Below, in pieces: positions 17,051 through 24,631 of a DNA stretch of 35,864 nt (positions within the stretch are counted from its first letter, which is position 1; each line of letters opens with the position of its first letter). The translations under genes and the position numbers were made by a program. A model generated the notes under the pieces. It did no database searches. It was given only the letters and a program-made list of their open reading frames with translations, and was not told the origin of the DNA. Source of the DNA: a virus. The stretch spans positions 1 to 35,864 of the IMG/VR virus record IMGVR_UViG_3300005647_000003; one strand, written 5' to 3'.

Positions 17051-18402
17051 TAACTCGGAGAGTACATATTGGTCTGAATCTCTTCTGATTCATAAAGTTC
17101 TGACTGTCCAACCTGCGAGTGATAAAGCTCGCAGGTTTCTTGATTAAACTCTTGTTCAATAGCAACACCAACATACCTAAATGCATCCGCTCCATGAGCC
17201 TGGGTCTTCTGATCTGGACCCTCATAGTTGCCTGTGGTGCCATTGAACTTGCGCTTATAAAGCACTAGCTTGGCTTTTAATGTCTTCTCAAGCAAAGTGT
17301 CCATAATGGTAAGTTTAAGCATAGATACCACTCTTTTTATGCCCTCTTCGACTGGTTCTCTTCTTAGTAGGCTAGAATTGACCAAACCAAAGTCTCTGAA
17401 TTTTTCTAACCTCGTTATGCCGTCGCTCTGGTCTTTTACAGCACCATCATGGGGGAAGAAGTGCCATCCGTAATTGTATGGCTTAGAGAGCACGAATTTG
17501 GCTATTGGCTCGTTACCTATAACATGAGTCTCATAATAGTCAATTATATGGAGCTGAGGCTTGTTATTCACTAAATAATACTGGAAAAACACTATCGCGG
17601 TCCTACCAAGGTCCCATGCAGTGTAGACCTTTTCTTGGTCATTATAAACATGACCGACCTCTCTGCCCTCTTCTCGCATCTTTTTGAGAGCCTCTCCATA
17701 ATAAGATGTTTGTGATGTTTGACCCCAGTCGCAAAGGAACTCTTGGCGAAACAGGAAATCATTGCCATATTCCTCTATATACTCCTGCCGGACTGATTCT
17801 AACTGCTCATCACTGAGATACTCTTTAGCTGTAATAAGGGACGCATACTGGCCTTTTTTCTTTTTAGCTGAGTTGAATAATCTCTGGAATGTAGCCCCAG
17901 AAACACCATCTATCTTCGGTGTCGACTGTATGATTATTTGACCCCCGTTAACTGCAACAACAGGGCGCAAGACACCAAGTAGTCCAGGAGGGAGGTCGAC
18001 AAATTCTGAGAGTATATATAGTTTTCCGTTCGCTCCACGAAGCGCGTCCGGGTCGGTCGCTCCGAGCAGCGTTATGGTCGAGCCGTTAATCAGGGTGATG
18101 CTCATGTCGTCTTTAGTTGAGCTCTTCTTGGCTATCAGCCCCTCCGGGATCCGGTCGAGGATAGCAACCCCGTCGTTATCCACAGCCGTCCAGAAGTTCT
18201 TGAACCCCTGGACTTTGGTAGGCCAGATAATCACGACATTCATCGGGGCTTCGACAGCTTTCTTAATCCCATAACAGAACGCAGTTAAGTCTTTGCCCCC
18301 TCGCCTTGACCAACACCAGACAGCGAAATTAGCACCATTTTCTAGTGCTCTTATAGCCTTAGATTGGTACCATCTTGCGTTAAAGTATAGAGGTATTTGC
18401 AT
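17047..18402 (-). CDS. terL: Terminase large subunit
   Basis: A 451-residue packaging motor from the ATG at 18402 (MQIPLYFNARWYQSK). The ATPase domain shows an adenine/entry segment (NARWYQSKAIRAL), a Walker A of the RRGGKD form (WCWSRRGGKDLTAF, about residues 31-39) and a Walker B where the usual Asp-Glu is Ser-Glu (KLYILSEF, about residues 127-134). The nuclease domain shows AWDLGRTAIVFF, HFFPHDGAVKD and HGADAFRY, giving the acidic triad. It cuts concatemeric DNA and pumps it through the portal. It is the only leftward gene among the virion genes. No Shine-Dalgarno precedes 18402; a TTG at 18459 would add 19 residues. GTAAAATAG just upstream could be a -10 element giving a leaderless or short-leader message. 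Confidence 0.9.
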   Translation of the reverse strand: MQIPLYFNARWYQSKAIRALENGANFAVWCWSRRGGKDLTAFCYGIKKAVEAPMNVVIIWPTKVQGFKNFWTAVDNDGVAILDRIPEGLIAKKSSTKDDMSITLINGSTITLLGATDPDALRGANGKLYILSEFVDLPPGLLGVLRPVVAVNGGQIIIQSTPKIDGVSGATFQRLFNSAKKKKGQYASLITAKEYLSDEQLESVRQEYIEEYGNDFLFRQEFLCDWGQTSQTSYYGEALKKMREEGREVGHVYNDQEKVYTAWDLGRTAIVFFQYYLVNNKPQLHIIDYYETHVIGNEPIAKFVLSKPYNYGWHFFPHDGAVKDQSDGITRLEKFRDFGLVNSSLLRREPVEEGIKRVVSMLKLTIMDTLLEKTLKAKLVLYKRKFNGTTGNYEGPDQKTQAHGADAFRYVGVAIEQEFNQETCELYHSQVGQSELYESEEIQTNMYSPSY

Positions 18403-18430
18403 AGATATAGCTATTTTACCACAAATCCTA

Positions 18431-18458
18431 TTGCGCTTGTCGTTGTCTTTAATATACA
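18431..18458 (+). promoter_or_regulatory. Possible capsid-gene promoter
   Basis: TTGCGC at 18431-18436, a 16-bp spacer and TATACA at 18453-18458, facing the major capsid gene about 60 bases downstream. The capsid gene needs a promoter close by because the preceding gene is on the other strand. The match is only fair, and an alternative further downstream cannot be excluded. Confidence 0.4.
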
Positions 18459-18516
18459 ATGTCTTTAAGCAAAAAGGGTATTTTACTTAAAATTTAGATA
18501 AACTTGGAGGTTTAAA

Positions 18517-19362
18517 GTGGCATACGGCACAAGAACTGCTAACATAATGGATGTTCCACTGAAAATTAGTTCAGTAGTAGTCCCTTATCTTAGCGACAAC
18601 AACTACAAACATAAAGATGCTCAAAGTATTCGCGTACTGAGTATCGCTAATGGCTCTCTTGCTACATACGATGAGGCTAACTCAACTGCTCCTTTTGGTG
18701 CTGCTGATTTAGTTGTCCCTGTAGAGCAGGTATTGACACTTGCATATAACAAGTCAATGCTTTTGAGAATTCAGAAGACCCAAATGCAAGACATCCCTGT
18801 CGGTCAGTTCACCAAAAAGGTTGCTATGCAGCAAGTTGACCAGGTATTCATTCCTGCTCACGATGCGTACTCCCTTGCTAAAATCCTTGCATCTCGTCCT
18901 GCAGGTAACAAAATAGAGATTGATCTAGCTACCGAAGCTAGTACAATCCCATTGCGTTTTGCCCAAACTATCAACAAAGTGCGTACTGGTGGTGGTGTTG
19001 CCGGTAACATGGTTGCATGGGTTGGTTATGAGTTTGGTGCCCAGTTGAGCGATCAGATTAACTTTACAGGCGCTGACACAGGTTACGCCGACGCAAAGAA
19101 TGGTTACTTAGGTAAGCATAAAGGCGTTAAAATTGTTGAAGTACCTGATCTTTACCTAACAGCTACTGTTTACATGATTGTTGCAGATAAGAACGCTGTG
19201 ATTAATGTTAAACCTAAGATGGACCCATCTACGGATGGTATGGTTGTGATCGAGAAAGTTCCTGGCTTCGGCGGAACTGAGATCCAACTTCGCGATCGAG
19301 GTGATACATTCGTTCTTAGTAAGAAAGTTGACGGCGTTGCTTCTCTTGAAGAAACTCCTTAG
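18517..19362 (+). CDS. Major capsid protein
   Basis: A 281-residue protein starting at GTG with a perfect GGAGG six bases upstream. It has the style of HK97-fold coat proteins: N-terminal arm (NIMDVPLKISSVVVPYLSDNNYKHKDAQSIRVLSI), a long spine-helix region (IPAHDAYSLAKILASRPAG), KVRTGGGVAGNMVAWVGYEF and a C-terminal axial domain with GYLGKHKGVKIVEVPD followed by TVYMIVADKNAVINV, a motif common in phage coat proteins. Codon use here is smoother than in neighbours, and the gene has its own strong terminator, both consistent with high expression. Confidence 0.83.
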   Translation: MAYGTRTANIMDVPLKISSVVVPYLSDNNYKHKDAQSIRVLSIANGSLATYDEANSTAPFGAADLVVPVEQVLTLAYNKSMLLRIQKTQMQDIPVGQFTKKVAMQQVDQVFIPAHDAYSLAKILASRPAGNKIEIDLATEASTIPLRFAQTINKVRTGGGVAGNMVAWVGYEFGAQLSDQINFTGADTGYADAKNGYLGKHKGVKIVEVPDLYLTATVYMIVADKNAVINVKPKMDPSTDGMVVIEKVPGFGGTEIQLRDRGDTFVLSKKVDGVASLEETP

Positions 19363-19383
19363 TCAGTAGTTCTTAGCTAAATT

Positions 19384-19410
19384 AGAGACCCTCCGGGGTC
19401 TCTTTTTTTA
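19384..19410 (+). terminator. Rho-independent terminator after major capsid gene
   Basis: An 8-bp GC-rich stem AGAGACCC-TCCG-GGGTCTCT (19384-19403) followed by a run of T to 19409. It isolates the capsid gene as its own transcription unit and is followed at once by a new promoter. Confidence 0.92.
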
Positions 19411-19440
19411 TTGAACTATTATATTCGTTTATGCTATAAT
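19411..19440 (+). promoter_or_regulatory. Late promoter with extended -10
   Basis: TTGAAC at 19411-19416, 18-bp spacer, perfect TATAAT at 19435-19440 with TGC in front. The surrounding 20 bases nearly match the block at 4266-4285. It serves the unit beginning at 19466. Confidence 0.85.
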
Positions 19441-19465
19441 CAAGTTAAATCAATGAGGAGTTACA

Positions 19466-20182
19466 ATGTCAGATAGAGGTTATGACGAGCTGAGTGTGAG
19501 CGATGGTACAGGCGAAGCAGTAGTTATGAACATCGAAAATGATCGTGCTATCTCTGCTGCGACCCTGGATGTCGACTCTGTGGAAAACTTGCCGAACAAG
19601 TTCATAGTCGTCACTGGCGACAAAACTGTGGAAAACTATATAGATCCTAATAGTATGACTGTCATGTATGGGCATGAAGACTCTGGGGATATAGTCATAG
19701 ATGGCTACGCTCCAGGCTATACAGATACAGGGAACACTTCGGGTCAGATAGCAGTTATCAAGCCTACTACATACCAGATGGATGAATTGGTCAGGCTTGC
19801 AAGAGTAGCTCACGATAACGATGGTAGACAAAAAAGAACCAACTACGATTCTGCCTACACTGAGCAATCTATTGTTTCTACAGTCTCAATAGCGAACATA
19901 AATCTTGTGGGTAGCACATTGACTGCTGCTTTCAGTTTTGAAATTGGTTCAGCAATGGGCGATGGTAGCACCAACCTAGTGCAGTTAGACCTTTCGGCTA
20001 TGGGGATAGCATCCATAAGCAGGTCATTCGCTTGTGGTTACTCAGATGGAGGAAACGGGATTGTACAGATAGACACTACATCCGCCGGAATGGCAAGAAG
20101 TGTAGGTGTAGAACCTGCCGACTTATCATCAGGAGACTTCGTTCAGTTCACTATAGTCGCGAATGTAACAGGTTGGGTATAA
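19466..20182 (+). CDS. Putative minor structural protein
   Basis: A 238-residue protein preceded by GAGGAG. The first half (SVENLPNKFIVVTGDKTVENYIDPNSMTVMYGHEDSG) looks like the short domain found in phage structural proteins that handle baseplate or neck attachment; the second half is a beta-rich, Ser/Gly-rich domain (STLTAAFSFEIGSAMGDGSTNLVQLDLSAMG) such as head fibres or decoration proteins carry. First gene of the second late unit. I cannot assign it to a named family. Confidence 0.65.
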   Translation: MSDRGYDELSVSDGTGEAVVMNIENDRAISAATLDVDSVENLPNKFIVVTGDKTVENYIDPNSMTVMYGHEDSGDIVIDGYAPGYTDTGNTSGQIAVIKPTTYQMDELVRLARVAHDNDGRQKRTNYDSAYTEQSIVSTVSIANINLVGSTLTAAFSFEIGSAMGDGSTNLVQLDLSAMGIASISRSFACGYSDGGNGIVQIDTTSAGMARSVGVEPADLSSGDFVQFTIVANVTGWV

Positions 20183-20185
20183 AAC

Positions 20186-20341
20186 ATGGAAACAGTAACA
20201 AAACCAGCACTAACATTAGCAGTAGCGACCACAGGTTTCATAGCGAGCCTACTAACAAACACCATAGTAATCTACCTGATGGGTATATTGACCGGATTAC
20301 TATTAAGGGAGGGAATAAGGCATGTCAGAAAAACAAGATAA
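20186..20341 (+). CDS. Small single-span membrane protein
   Basis: A 51-residue protein too short for usual gene calls: hydrophobic residues about 8-42 (LTLAVATTGFIASLL ... IVIYLMGILTGLLL) and a basic tail (REGIRHVRKTR). It starts four bases after the structural gene and overlaps the next gene by 20 bases (its stop is at 20339-20341). No clear Shine-Dalgarno. With the next gene it forms a pair of small membrane proteins upstream of the amidase, the usual place for holins or antiholins. Confidence 0.65.
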   Translation: METVTKPALTLAVATTGFIASLLTNTIVIYLMGILTGLLLREGIRHVRKTR

Positions 20342-20531
20342 ATTAGCCAAAAGGACAGTACAGTTGATCGGGTTTGGGAGCGCAGCTCTTTTATTCATAA
20401 TTAAAATGGGGTTAGCTATTATGACTCACGAAGCTACAGATCAGATCCCCTGGTATGTGATAATGGGTGCTTTTGGTGTAGGTGTATCAGCAGACTTCGA
20501 TATAACTAAAGTCTTTGGAGGCAAGAAATGA
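20322..20531 (+). CDS. Holin-like membrane protein
   Basis: A 69-residue protein with two likely membrane segments (TVQLIGFGSAALLFIIKMGLAIM, about residues 12-34, and IPWYVIMGAFGVGV, about 42-55), a charged N-terminus and a basic end (GGKK). GGGAGG lies upstream of the ATG. Size, two-span layout and position before the amidase are those of class II holins, which make the hole that releases the endolysin. Family assignment is by topology only. Confidence 0.62.
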   Translation: MSEKQDKLAKRTVQLIGFGSAALLFIIKMGLAIMTHEATDQIPWYVIMGAFGVGVSADFDITKVFGGKK

Positions 20532-21001
20532 AGCAATTTTTAAACAGTTTGGCATTTTTTGTCATATTTGTAGTGGGATTCCAACTTGTGCAATCTTCTA
20601 TCACGAATATCTATTATGATGTTTTTAACGGCAATTACTTCTTGAATGTGAAGAGCCTTGAAATTGGCGGAGATCAAGAGTTCACCACAGAGGAAAAAAT
20701 ACCTTTTATTTTTTGTAGAGAGCCTAAAGTCAGAATAGTGGCCAGAGAGAACATTAGAAACTATTTCAGAGATATAGATGGACGATCTGTCTCTGTTAAG
20801 GAGCGAACACTGCCAGATGGCATCAGTTATGAAAGACAGGGCGATGCTTGTACTGAGCTAAACCTATTTCCGGACAATACTCCAGAAGCTCCCGGCACAT
20901 ACATATTTTGCCAAGAATTCACATTCGACATTGGAGACAAAGTTAAAACAGCAGACTTTTGTTCAAATGAATTTAAAATAATTGAGGAGGAGAAGATATA
21001 A
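20528..21001 (+). CDS. Membrane-anchored or secreted protein of lysis region
   Basis: A 157-residue protein with an N-terminal signal or anchor (FLNSLAFFVIFVVGFQLVQ, about residues 4-22) followed by an extracytoplasmic domain with four cysteines (FCREP, DACTEL, FCQEF, FCSNE) that could make two disulfides. No lipobox is evident. The gene overlaps both neighbours by four and one bases and lies between a holin-like gene and the amidase. It might aid lysis, or block superinfection from outside the membrane. No family recognised. Confidence 0.7.
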   Translation: MKQFLNSLAFFVIFVVGFQLVQSSITNIYYDVFNGNYFLNVKSLEIGGDQEFTTEEKIPFIFCREPKVRIVARENIRNYFRDIDGRSVSVKERTLPDGISYERQGDACTELNLFPDNTPEAPGTYIFCQEFTFDIGDKVKTADFCSNEFKIIEEEKI

Positions 21002-21963
21002 TGGCTTATAAAGTAGTAACAAACAGGCTTCCTACGAGCAAATATGCAAGGAAGAGTCCGAGGACCATGAAACCAACGAGTTTGACGATCCACAACACAT
21101 CTAACGATGCTAGTGCAAGAAACGAAATAGCCTATATGGTTAGTAATAACATGGCTACAGCTTATCACGAAGCTATAGACGATATAGAGAATGTCCGCTC
21201 AATCTCTCATAATCGCATGGCATTTCACGCTGGGGATGGCTCATATGGTAAAGGCAATAATACCAGTATAGGCCTAGAGATCTGTTATTCGCTCTCTGGC
21301 GGTAGTAGATTTACTAAAGCTGAAATAAATGGAGCGCATCGAGCAGCAGCAATTCTACACGAGCGAGGCTGGACTACTAAGCAAATGGTTCAACATCATC
21401 ACTGGACTGGCAAGAACTGTCCTATGGAAACTAGAAAGCGCGGCTGGACTAGGTTTGTTAAGATGGTTGACGCTGAATTGGCTAAACTTAAAAAGCCTGT
21501 TAAGCCTTTGTATAAAGTTGTAGTTAATAGCAAGCAGACTGGCGCATATTCAACCCTGACTAACGCCAAGAAAAAACTCGGTAAGACTATCGGCAAAATC
21601 ACATTGAGCAATAAGACTGTTTTCGAGAATAAGAAACCTGTTGCTAAACCTCTTTATAAGGTAGTGGTTAGCGGTAAGCAGACTGGCGCATACAGCACTT
21701 TAGCCAACGCTAAAGGCAAGTTGGGCAGTAAAGTTGGTATAATCACTCTAAGTGGTAAGACTGTCTTTCAAAACAAGACTGCTCCAAAGCCAGTTGCCAA
21801 GCCAACACCTACTAAAATAGATGTAGCTCAAGATAAAGACATTGAGGCTGTCGAGGCTGTAAATAAGAAACAAGATGATAGACTAGATAGTGTCGAGAAA
21901 GATATAAGTTGGATCAGAGAGTTATTGACCAAAGTGGCGATAGCGTTCGGATTTAAAAAATAA
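21001..21963 (+). CDS. N-acetylmuramoyl-L-alanine amidase endolysin with two wall-binding repeats
   Basis: A 320-residue endolysin. The N-terminal amidase_2-like domain shows LTIHNTS (zinc ligand H31), AYHEAID, AFHAGDG and QHHHWTGKNCP, the pattern of zinc amidases that cut the bond between muramic acid and L-alanine. Then come two near-identical repeats of about 45 residues (LYKVVVNSKQTGAYSTLTNA... and LYKVVVSGKQTGAYSTLANA..., about residues 170-265), SPOR-like modules likely to bind peptidoglycan. A Pro/Lys linker follows, then a coiled coil and an amphipathic end (WIRELLTKVAIAFGFKK). GAGGAG precedes the ATG. Confidence 0.88.
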   Translation: MAYKVVTNRLPTSKYARKSPRTMKPTSLTIHNTSNDASARNEIAYMVSNNMATAYHEAIDDIENVRSISHNRMAFHAGDGSYGKGNNTSIGLEICYSLSGGSRFTKAEINGAHRAAAILHERGWTTKQMVQHHHWTGKNCPMETRKRGWTRFVKMVDAELAKLKKPVKPLYKVVVNSKQTGAYSTLTNAKKKLGKTIGKITLSNKTVFENKKPVAKPLYKVVVSGKQTGAYSTLANAKGKLGSKVGIITLSGKTVFQNKTAPKPVAKPTPTKIDVAQDKDIEAVEAVNKKQDDRLDSVEKDISWIRELLTKVAIAFGFKK

Positions 21964-21972
21964 AGGAGTATT

Positions 21973-22242
21973 ATGGACGGATTTGATATAGCATTACTAA
22001 CAGCAGGAGCATCAGGCTTCGGCTCACTATATAAATTAATTAGAGCAGCTCTGGCTGCGACTAGCTCTCAGGCTAGGAATAAGAGCATTAAGAGTGTTCT
22101 GACTATTGTCGCTGTAATTGGTGGCGCAGTGTTAGGTGGTAGTCTAAGCGATATCGATGCAGGGATTGTTGATTCAATACTTGTCGGACTTGGTGCTGTC
22201 GGTGTTAATACTACTGTTAGAGATAACGGCAAAAACAACTAA
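21973..22242 (+). CDS. Membrane protein, second holin candidate
   Basis: An 89-residue protein with hydrophobic stretches at about residues 5-28 and a strong one near 42-62 (SVLTIVAVIGGAVLGGSL), then about 66-82 (AGIVDSILVGLGAVGVN). AAGGAG is upstream. It directly follows the amidase, so either this or the 69-residue gene upstream could be the holin, with the other as a partner. Assignment is from topology and context. Confidence 0.6.
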   Translation: MDGFDIALLTAGASGFGSLYKLIRAALAATSSQARNKSIKSVLTIVAVIGGAVLGGSLSDIDAGIVDSILVGLGAVGVNTTVRDNGKNN

Positions 22243-22250
22243 GGAGGTTT

Positions 22251-22649
22251 ATGGGAAAGACAATAGAATTCAAGAGAGGCGACAGAATAGAGCACTATTT
22301 TGATATTGCTGCGGACGACTATGTCTCTACCGACACCCTACAGTTTATAGCGAAACCGGCTGTCGATGACGACGGCACGAACTCAAAAGCAGTCATTACA
22401 GGCACTTTTACATCCGCAGATGTCTCAGACATCACAAAAACCAAGAGAGGCGTGGATACAGCGTATAAACGCTATACCTGTGTCTTCCCTGGTTCTGCAA
22501 CGACCGGCATAATATTTAACGGCCAAACAGAACTCAGTTATTTAGGCGAGTTCCAACTTGTGCCAGTTTCGGGTGACCCAACATCGTTCCCAGGCAATGA
22601 TGATTTCTTTGATGTTGTAGTGTATCCGGACTTAAAAATAGGGTCTTAA
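22251..22649 (+). CDS. Putative tail-fibre-associated protein
   Basis: A 132-residue beta-rich protein with AGGAGG three bases before the ATG. The opening 'IEFKRGDRIEHYFDIAADDYVSTDTLQFIAKPAVDDDG' resembles small phage proteins with an N-terminal 'RGDT' segment found beside receptor-binding proteins. Stop and the next start are contiguous (TAAATG). Probably a baseplate or fibre adaptor for the collagen-like protein downstream. Confidence 0.6.
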   Translation: MGKTIEFKRGDRIEHYFDIAADDYVSTDTLQFIAKPAVDDDGTNSKAVITGTFTSADVSDITKTKRGVDTAYKRYTCVFPGSATTGIIFNGQTELSYLGEFQLVPVSGDPTSFPGNDDFFDVVVYPDLKIGS

Positions 22650-23762
22650 ATGGCCTCTGAAATAACAGTATCATCTGAAAAGGGGACAACTGCCTCTGTA
22701 TCAAAGCCTAGCCAGGTTAATATTGAGGTAAAAAAAGCCGAACCAAAAACAGTAGAAGTCTCTGGTGCTTTAAAGGGTGCTACTGGTGCTACGGGTGCGA
22801 CTGGAGCTACTGGAGCTAAGGGTGACACTGGGGCAACAGGTAATGATGGTGCAGATTCGACTGTGCCGGGTCCTGTTGGTCCTACTGGTCCTACGGGCGC
22901 TACAGGGGCAACCGGTGCTACGGGGTCTACTGGTGCCACTGGCGCAGACTCTACTGTTCCTGGTCCTAAAGGTGACACTGGAGATACTGGGCCACAAGGT
23001 ATTCAGGGTATCCAAGGCGTAGCTGGCAACGATGGTGTTGATGGTGCAGATGGGGCTGATGGAGTGGATGGCACGAATGGTACAGACGGCAATGACGGGG
23101 CTACTGGTCCAGCAGGAGCTGACGGGGTAGATGGTGCTGACGGTGCTGGTGTAGCTATAGGAGGTCTTGTTGGTCAAGTTATAAGAAAAGCCAGTGGTAC
23201 GGATTATGATACTGAATGGCATAGTTTGGTAAAAGCTGATGTTGGCCTAGGCAATGTTGACAACACTAGCGATTTAGCCAAGCCTATATCTACTGCCACT
23301 CAAACCGAGATTGACGATAGAATAGAAAAAGTTACTGATATTATGTTCTTTGCAGAAAAGACTGCGACTCAAACGACTGGATCAGATAACGGAACTCATG
23401 TTATAACATGGCAAGCTAAAGAAGAATCCGACACTGAGGACAATTTCTCTTTAACGAACAACCTTTGGACTGCTCCTGCTGATGGGTGGCTGGACATTTC
23501 AGGTACTTTATCTATAACAGGTGGTACTGGCTCTGACGACTCTATGCGCTGGGGTGTTTGGCTCGATGGGGTTAAGAAGATTGATGTTATTGATAACTGG
23601 CGATTCCAGTCCGAGTCCGGCAAAGAGTATGTTACTAGCCTATCTGCTGCGTTTAAAGTTACTTCTGGCGAAGAGATAGATTTGAGATTCTCCGGATTAG
23701 CATATTCGATAAGTATTGTTGCTGATTCCTTTATACGAGGGAGATTCACCCCTAATAAATAA
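22650..23762 (+). CDS. Collagen-like tail fibre with C1q-like tip
   Basis: A 370-residue protein. Residues about 45-170 are Gly-X-Y triplets ([19 protein letters not shown], then [13 protein letters not shown] and [13 protein letters not shown]), predicting a collagen triple helix. After that comes the phrase [25 protein letters not shown], widespread in phage fibre proteins, and a C-terminal beta-sandwich of C1q/TNF style (residues about 225-370, with [17 protein letters not shown] and [14 protein letters not shown]). The tip probably binds the host receptor. The triplet DNA is repetitive and may shift in length by recombination. Confidence 0.85.
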   Translation: MASEITVSSEKGTTASVSKPSQVNIEVKKAEPKTVEVSGALKGATGATGATGATGAKGDTGATGNDGADSTVPGPVGPTGPTGATGATGATGSTGATGADSTVPGPKGDTGDTGPQGIQGIQGVAGNDGVDGADGADGVDGTNGTDGNDGATGPAGADGVDGADGAGVAIGGLVGQVIRKASGTDYDTEWHSLVKADVGLGNVDNTSDLAKPISTATQTEIDDRIEKVTDIMFFAEKTATQTTGSDNGTHVITWQAKEESDTEDNFSLTNNLWTAPADGWLDISGTLSITGGTGSDDSMRWGVWLDGVKKIDVIDNWRFQSESGKEYVTSLSAAFKVTSGEEIDLRFSGLAYSISIVADSFIRGRFTPNK

Positions 23763-23846
23763 GGGGCAAATTAGCGCTAACGCTAAAACAGGTATATACT
23801 AGTAGCAGTTAAGGGAAATCCCCTTGGCACATTGAAAGGGGTTCTA
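23763..23846 (+). promoter_or_regulatory. Intergenic region with inverted repeats and weak promoter
   Basis: Contains the inverted repeat TTAGCG-CTAA-CGCTAA (23771-23786), a possible -10 TATACT at 23795-23800 without a good -35, and overlapping hairpins AAGGG-AAAT-CCCCTT and CCCCTT-N10-AAGGGG that cannot form together. It could be an attenuator or regulated promoter for the two small genes downstream. Confidence 0.35.
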
Positions 23847-23936
23847 GTGAAACCCATAAACAAACAGTTGCACAGGCACAACCAATTTGTGCTTAGGCGC
23901 AGACGATCTCGGAAGAGGAGAAGAAGTTATGTATGA
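23847..23936 (+). CDS. Possible 29-residue arginine-rich peptide
   Basis: A short frame from GTG at 23847, with AAAGGGG upstream, ending at the TGA that overlaps the next gene's start region. The product begins KPINKQLHRHNQFVL and ends RRRRSRKRRRSYV. Ten of the last thirteen or so residues are Arg or Lys, like RNA-binding peptides or protamine-like condensers. The same purine-rich bases also serve as the Shine-Dalgarno of the 23929 gene, so chance is a real alternative. Confidence 0.35.
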   Translation: MKPINKQLHRHNQFVLRRRRSRKRRRSYV

Positions 23937-24183
23937 AACCTATAGCGATGACTTGTTGCACGCGCTGATGCGCTACAACACTGTGGTCGCAGAAGATCTC
24001 AACTCCACCCCAGATGAAGTCCGCGAGGCGCACATCTGCATGGTAGAGATTCAATCAGAACGGCGTTATCGCCGGGAAGAAAGAAACACCTACCAACGCC
24101 GGGAGCGCATACTCAACCTGTTTGGATTCACCCAAGGAGGTGGTGGAGTAAAGAGCAGTGAACAACTGCAACTCCATATCTAG
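23929..24183 (+). CDS. Small helical hypothetical protein
   Basis: An 84-residue protein from the ATG at 23929 (MYETYSDDLLHALMRYN), chosen over an ATG 42 bases upstream because GGAAGAGGAG lies just before it. The chain is mostly charged helix (EDLNSTPDEVREAHICMVEIQSERRYRREERNTYQRRERIL). Last rightward gene before the convergent junction. Function unknown. Confidence 0.6.
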   Translation: MYETYSDDLLHALMRYNTVVAEDLNSTPDEVREAHICMVEIQSERRYRREERNTYQRRERILNLFGFTQGGGGVKSSEQLQLHI

Positions 24184-24240
24184 TACGCCCCGACAAGGCC
24201 AGCATGGGATGAAATCACTTCATCGTGGTCTCATGCTAAA

Positions 24241-24277
24241 CAAAAAAGCCCCCAGACTATCATTGGTCTGGGGGCTT
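24241..24277 (-). terminator. Strong terminator of leftward operon (second of tandem pair)
   Basis: A perfect 12-bp stem AAGCCCCCAGAC / GTCTGGGGGCTT (24246-24257 with 24266-24277) and a six-base T run on the minus strand (24242-24247). The hairpin could also slow rightward transcription, but no T run follows it on the plus strand. Confidence 0.88.
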
Positions 24278-24284
24278 CATAACC

Positions 24285-24328
24285 TGCTAAAAAATAAAGG
24301 CCGACTGATCTCGCAATACAGTCGGCCT
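24285..24328 (-). terminator. Terminator of leftward operon (first of tandem pair)
   Basis: A perfect 10-bp stem AGGCCGACTG / CAGTCGGCCT (24298-24307 with 24319-24328) followed on the minus strand by TTTATTTTTT. Together with the next hairpin it closes the leftward early operon. The 175-base gap 24184-24358 also holds the inverted pair AGCATG/CATGCT around GATGAA/TTCATC (24201-24237). Confidence 0.85.
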
Positions 24329-24358
24329 AGGCGTGGATGAAACCTTATCTATTATACA

Positions 24359-24631
24359 TCAACGCTTGCGCTTATGTCCAGTAGGTCTTCTCTTTTTCCC
24401 CGCATCAGGATTAAAACTCCGAGTACTTATAACAGAGGAGATGTCGAACGCCCCTCCGCAACGACAGCTCCGACCCCTGGTGTAACCGTTCAGCTCGACA
24501 TGCATCTCCAGCGTGCCCTCAATCTCTGTCCAGTCATAACAAACAAGACACTGTGCCATCACGAAATACTCATCCGTTTTACTTACCTGGGTGTCCCCCA
24601 TCAAGGCTCTAATCTCATCTACCTCGCTCAT
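24359..24631 (-). CDS. Small zinc-ribbon-like protein
   Basis: A 90-residue protein with a CLVC pair near residue 28 and a second pair CRCG near residue 56, as in a zinc ribbon, and a strongly basic end (GKKRRPTGHKRKR). The start overlaps the upstream stop (ATGA). Last gene of the leftward operon. It probably binds nucleic acid; no named family recognised. Confidence 0.72.
   Translation of the reverse strand: MSEVDEIRALMGDTQVSKTDEYFVMAQCLVCYDWTEIEGTLEMHVELNGYTRGRSCRCGGAFDISSVISTRSFNPDAGKKRRPTGHKRKR

Noticed and set aside
18176-18184. Perfect DnaA box TTATCCACA inside the terminase gene
   Set aside because: It is single, lies in coding sequence and one such 9-mer is expected by chance at moderate frequency in a genome of this size.
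18403-18459. TTG start adding 19 residues to the large terminase
   Set aside because: The added residues precede the usual terminase opening, there is no Shine-Dalgarno for it, and the ATG at 18402 begins at the expected place; kept only as an alternative.
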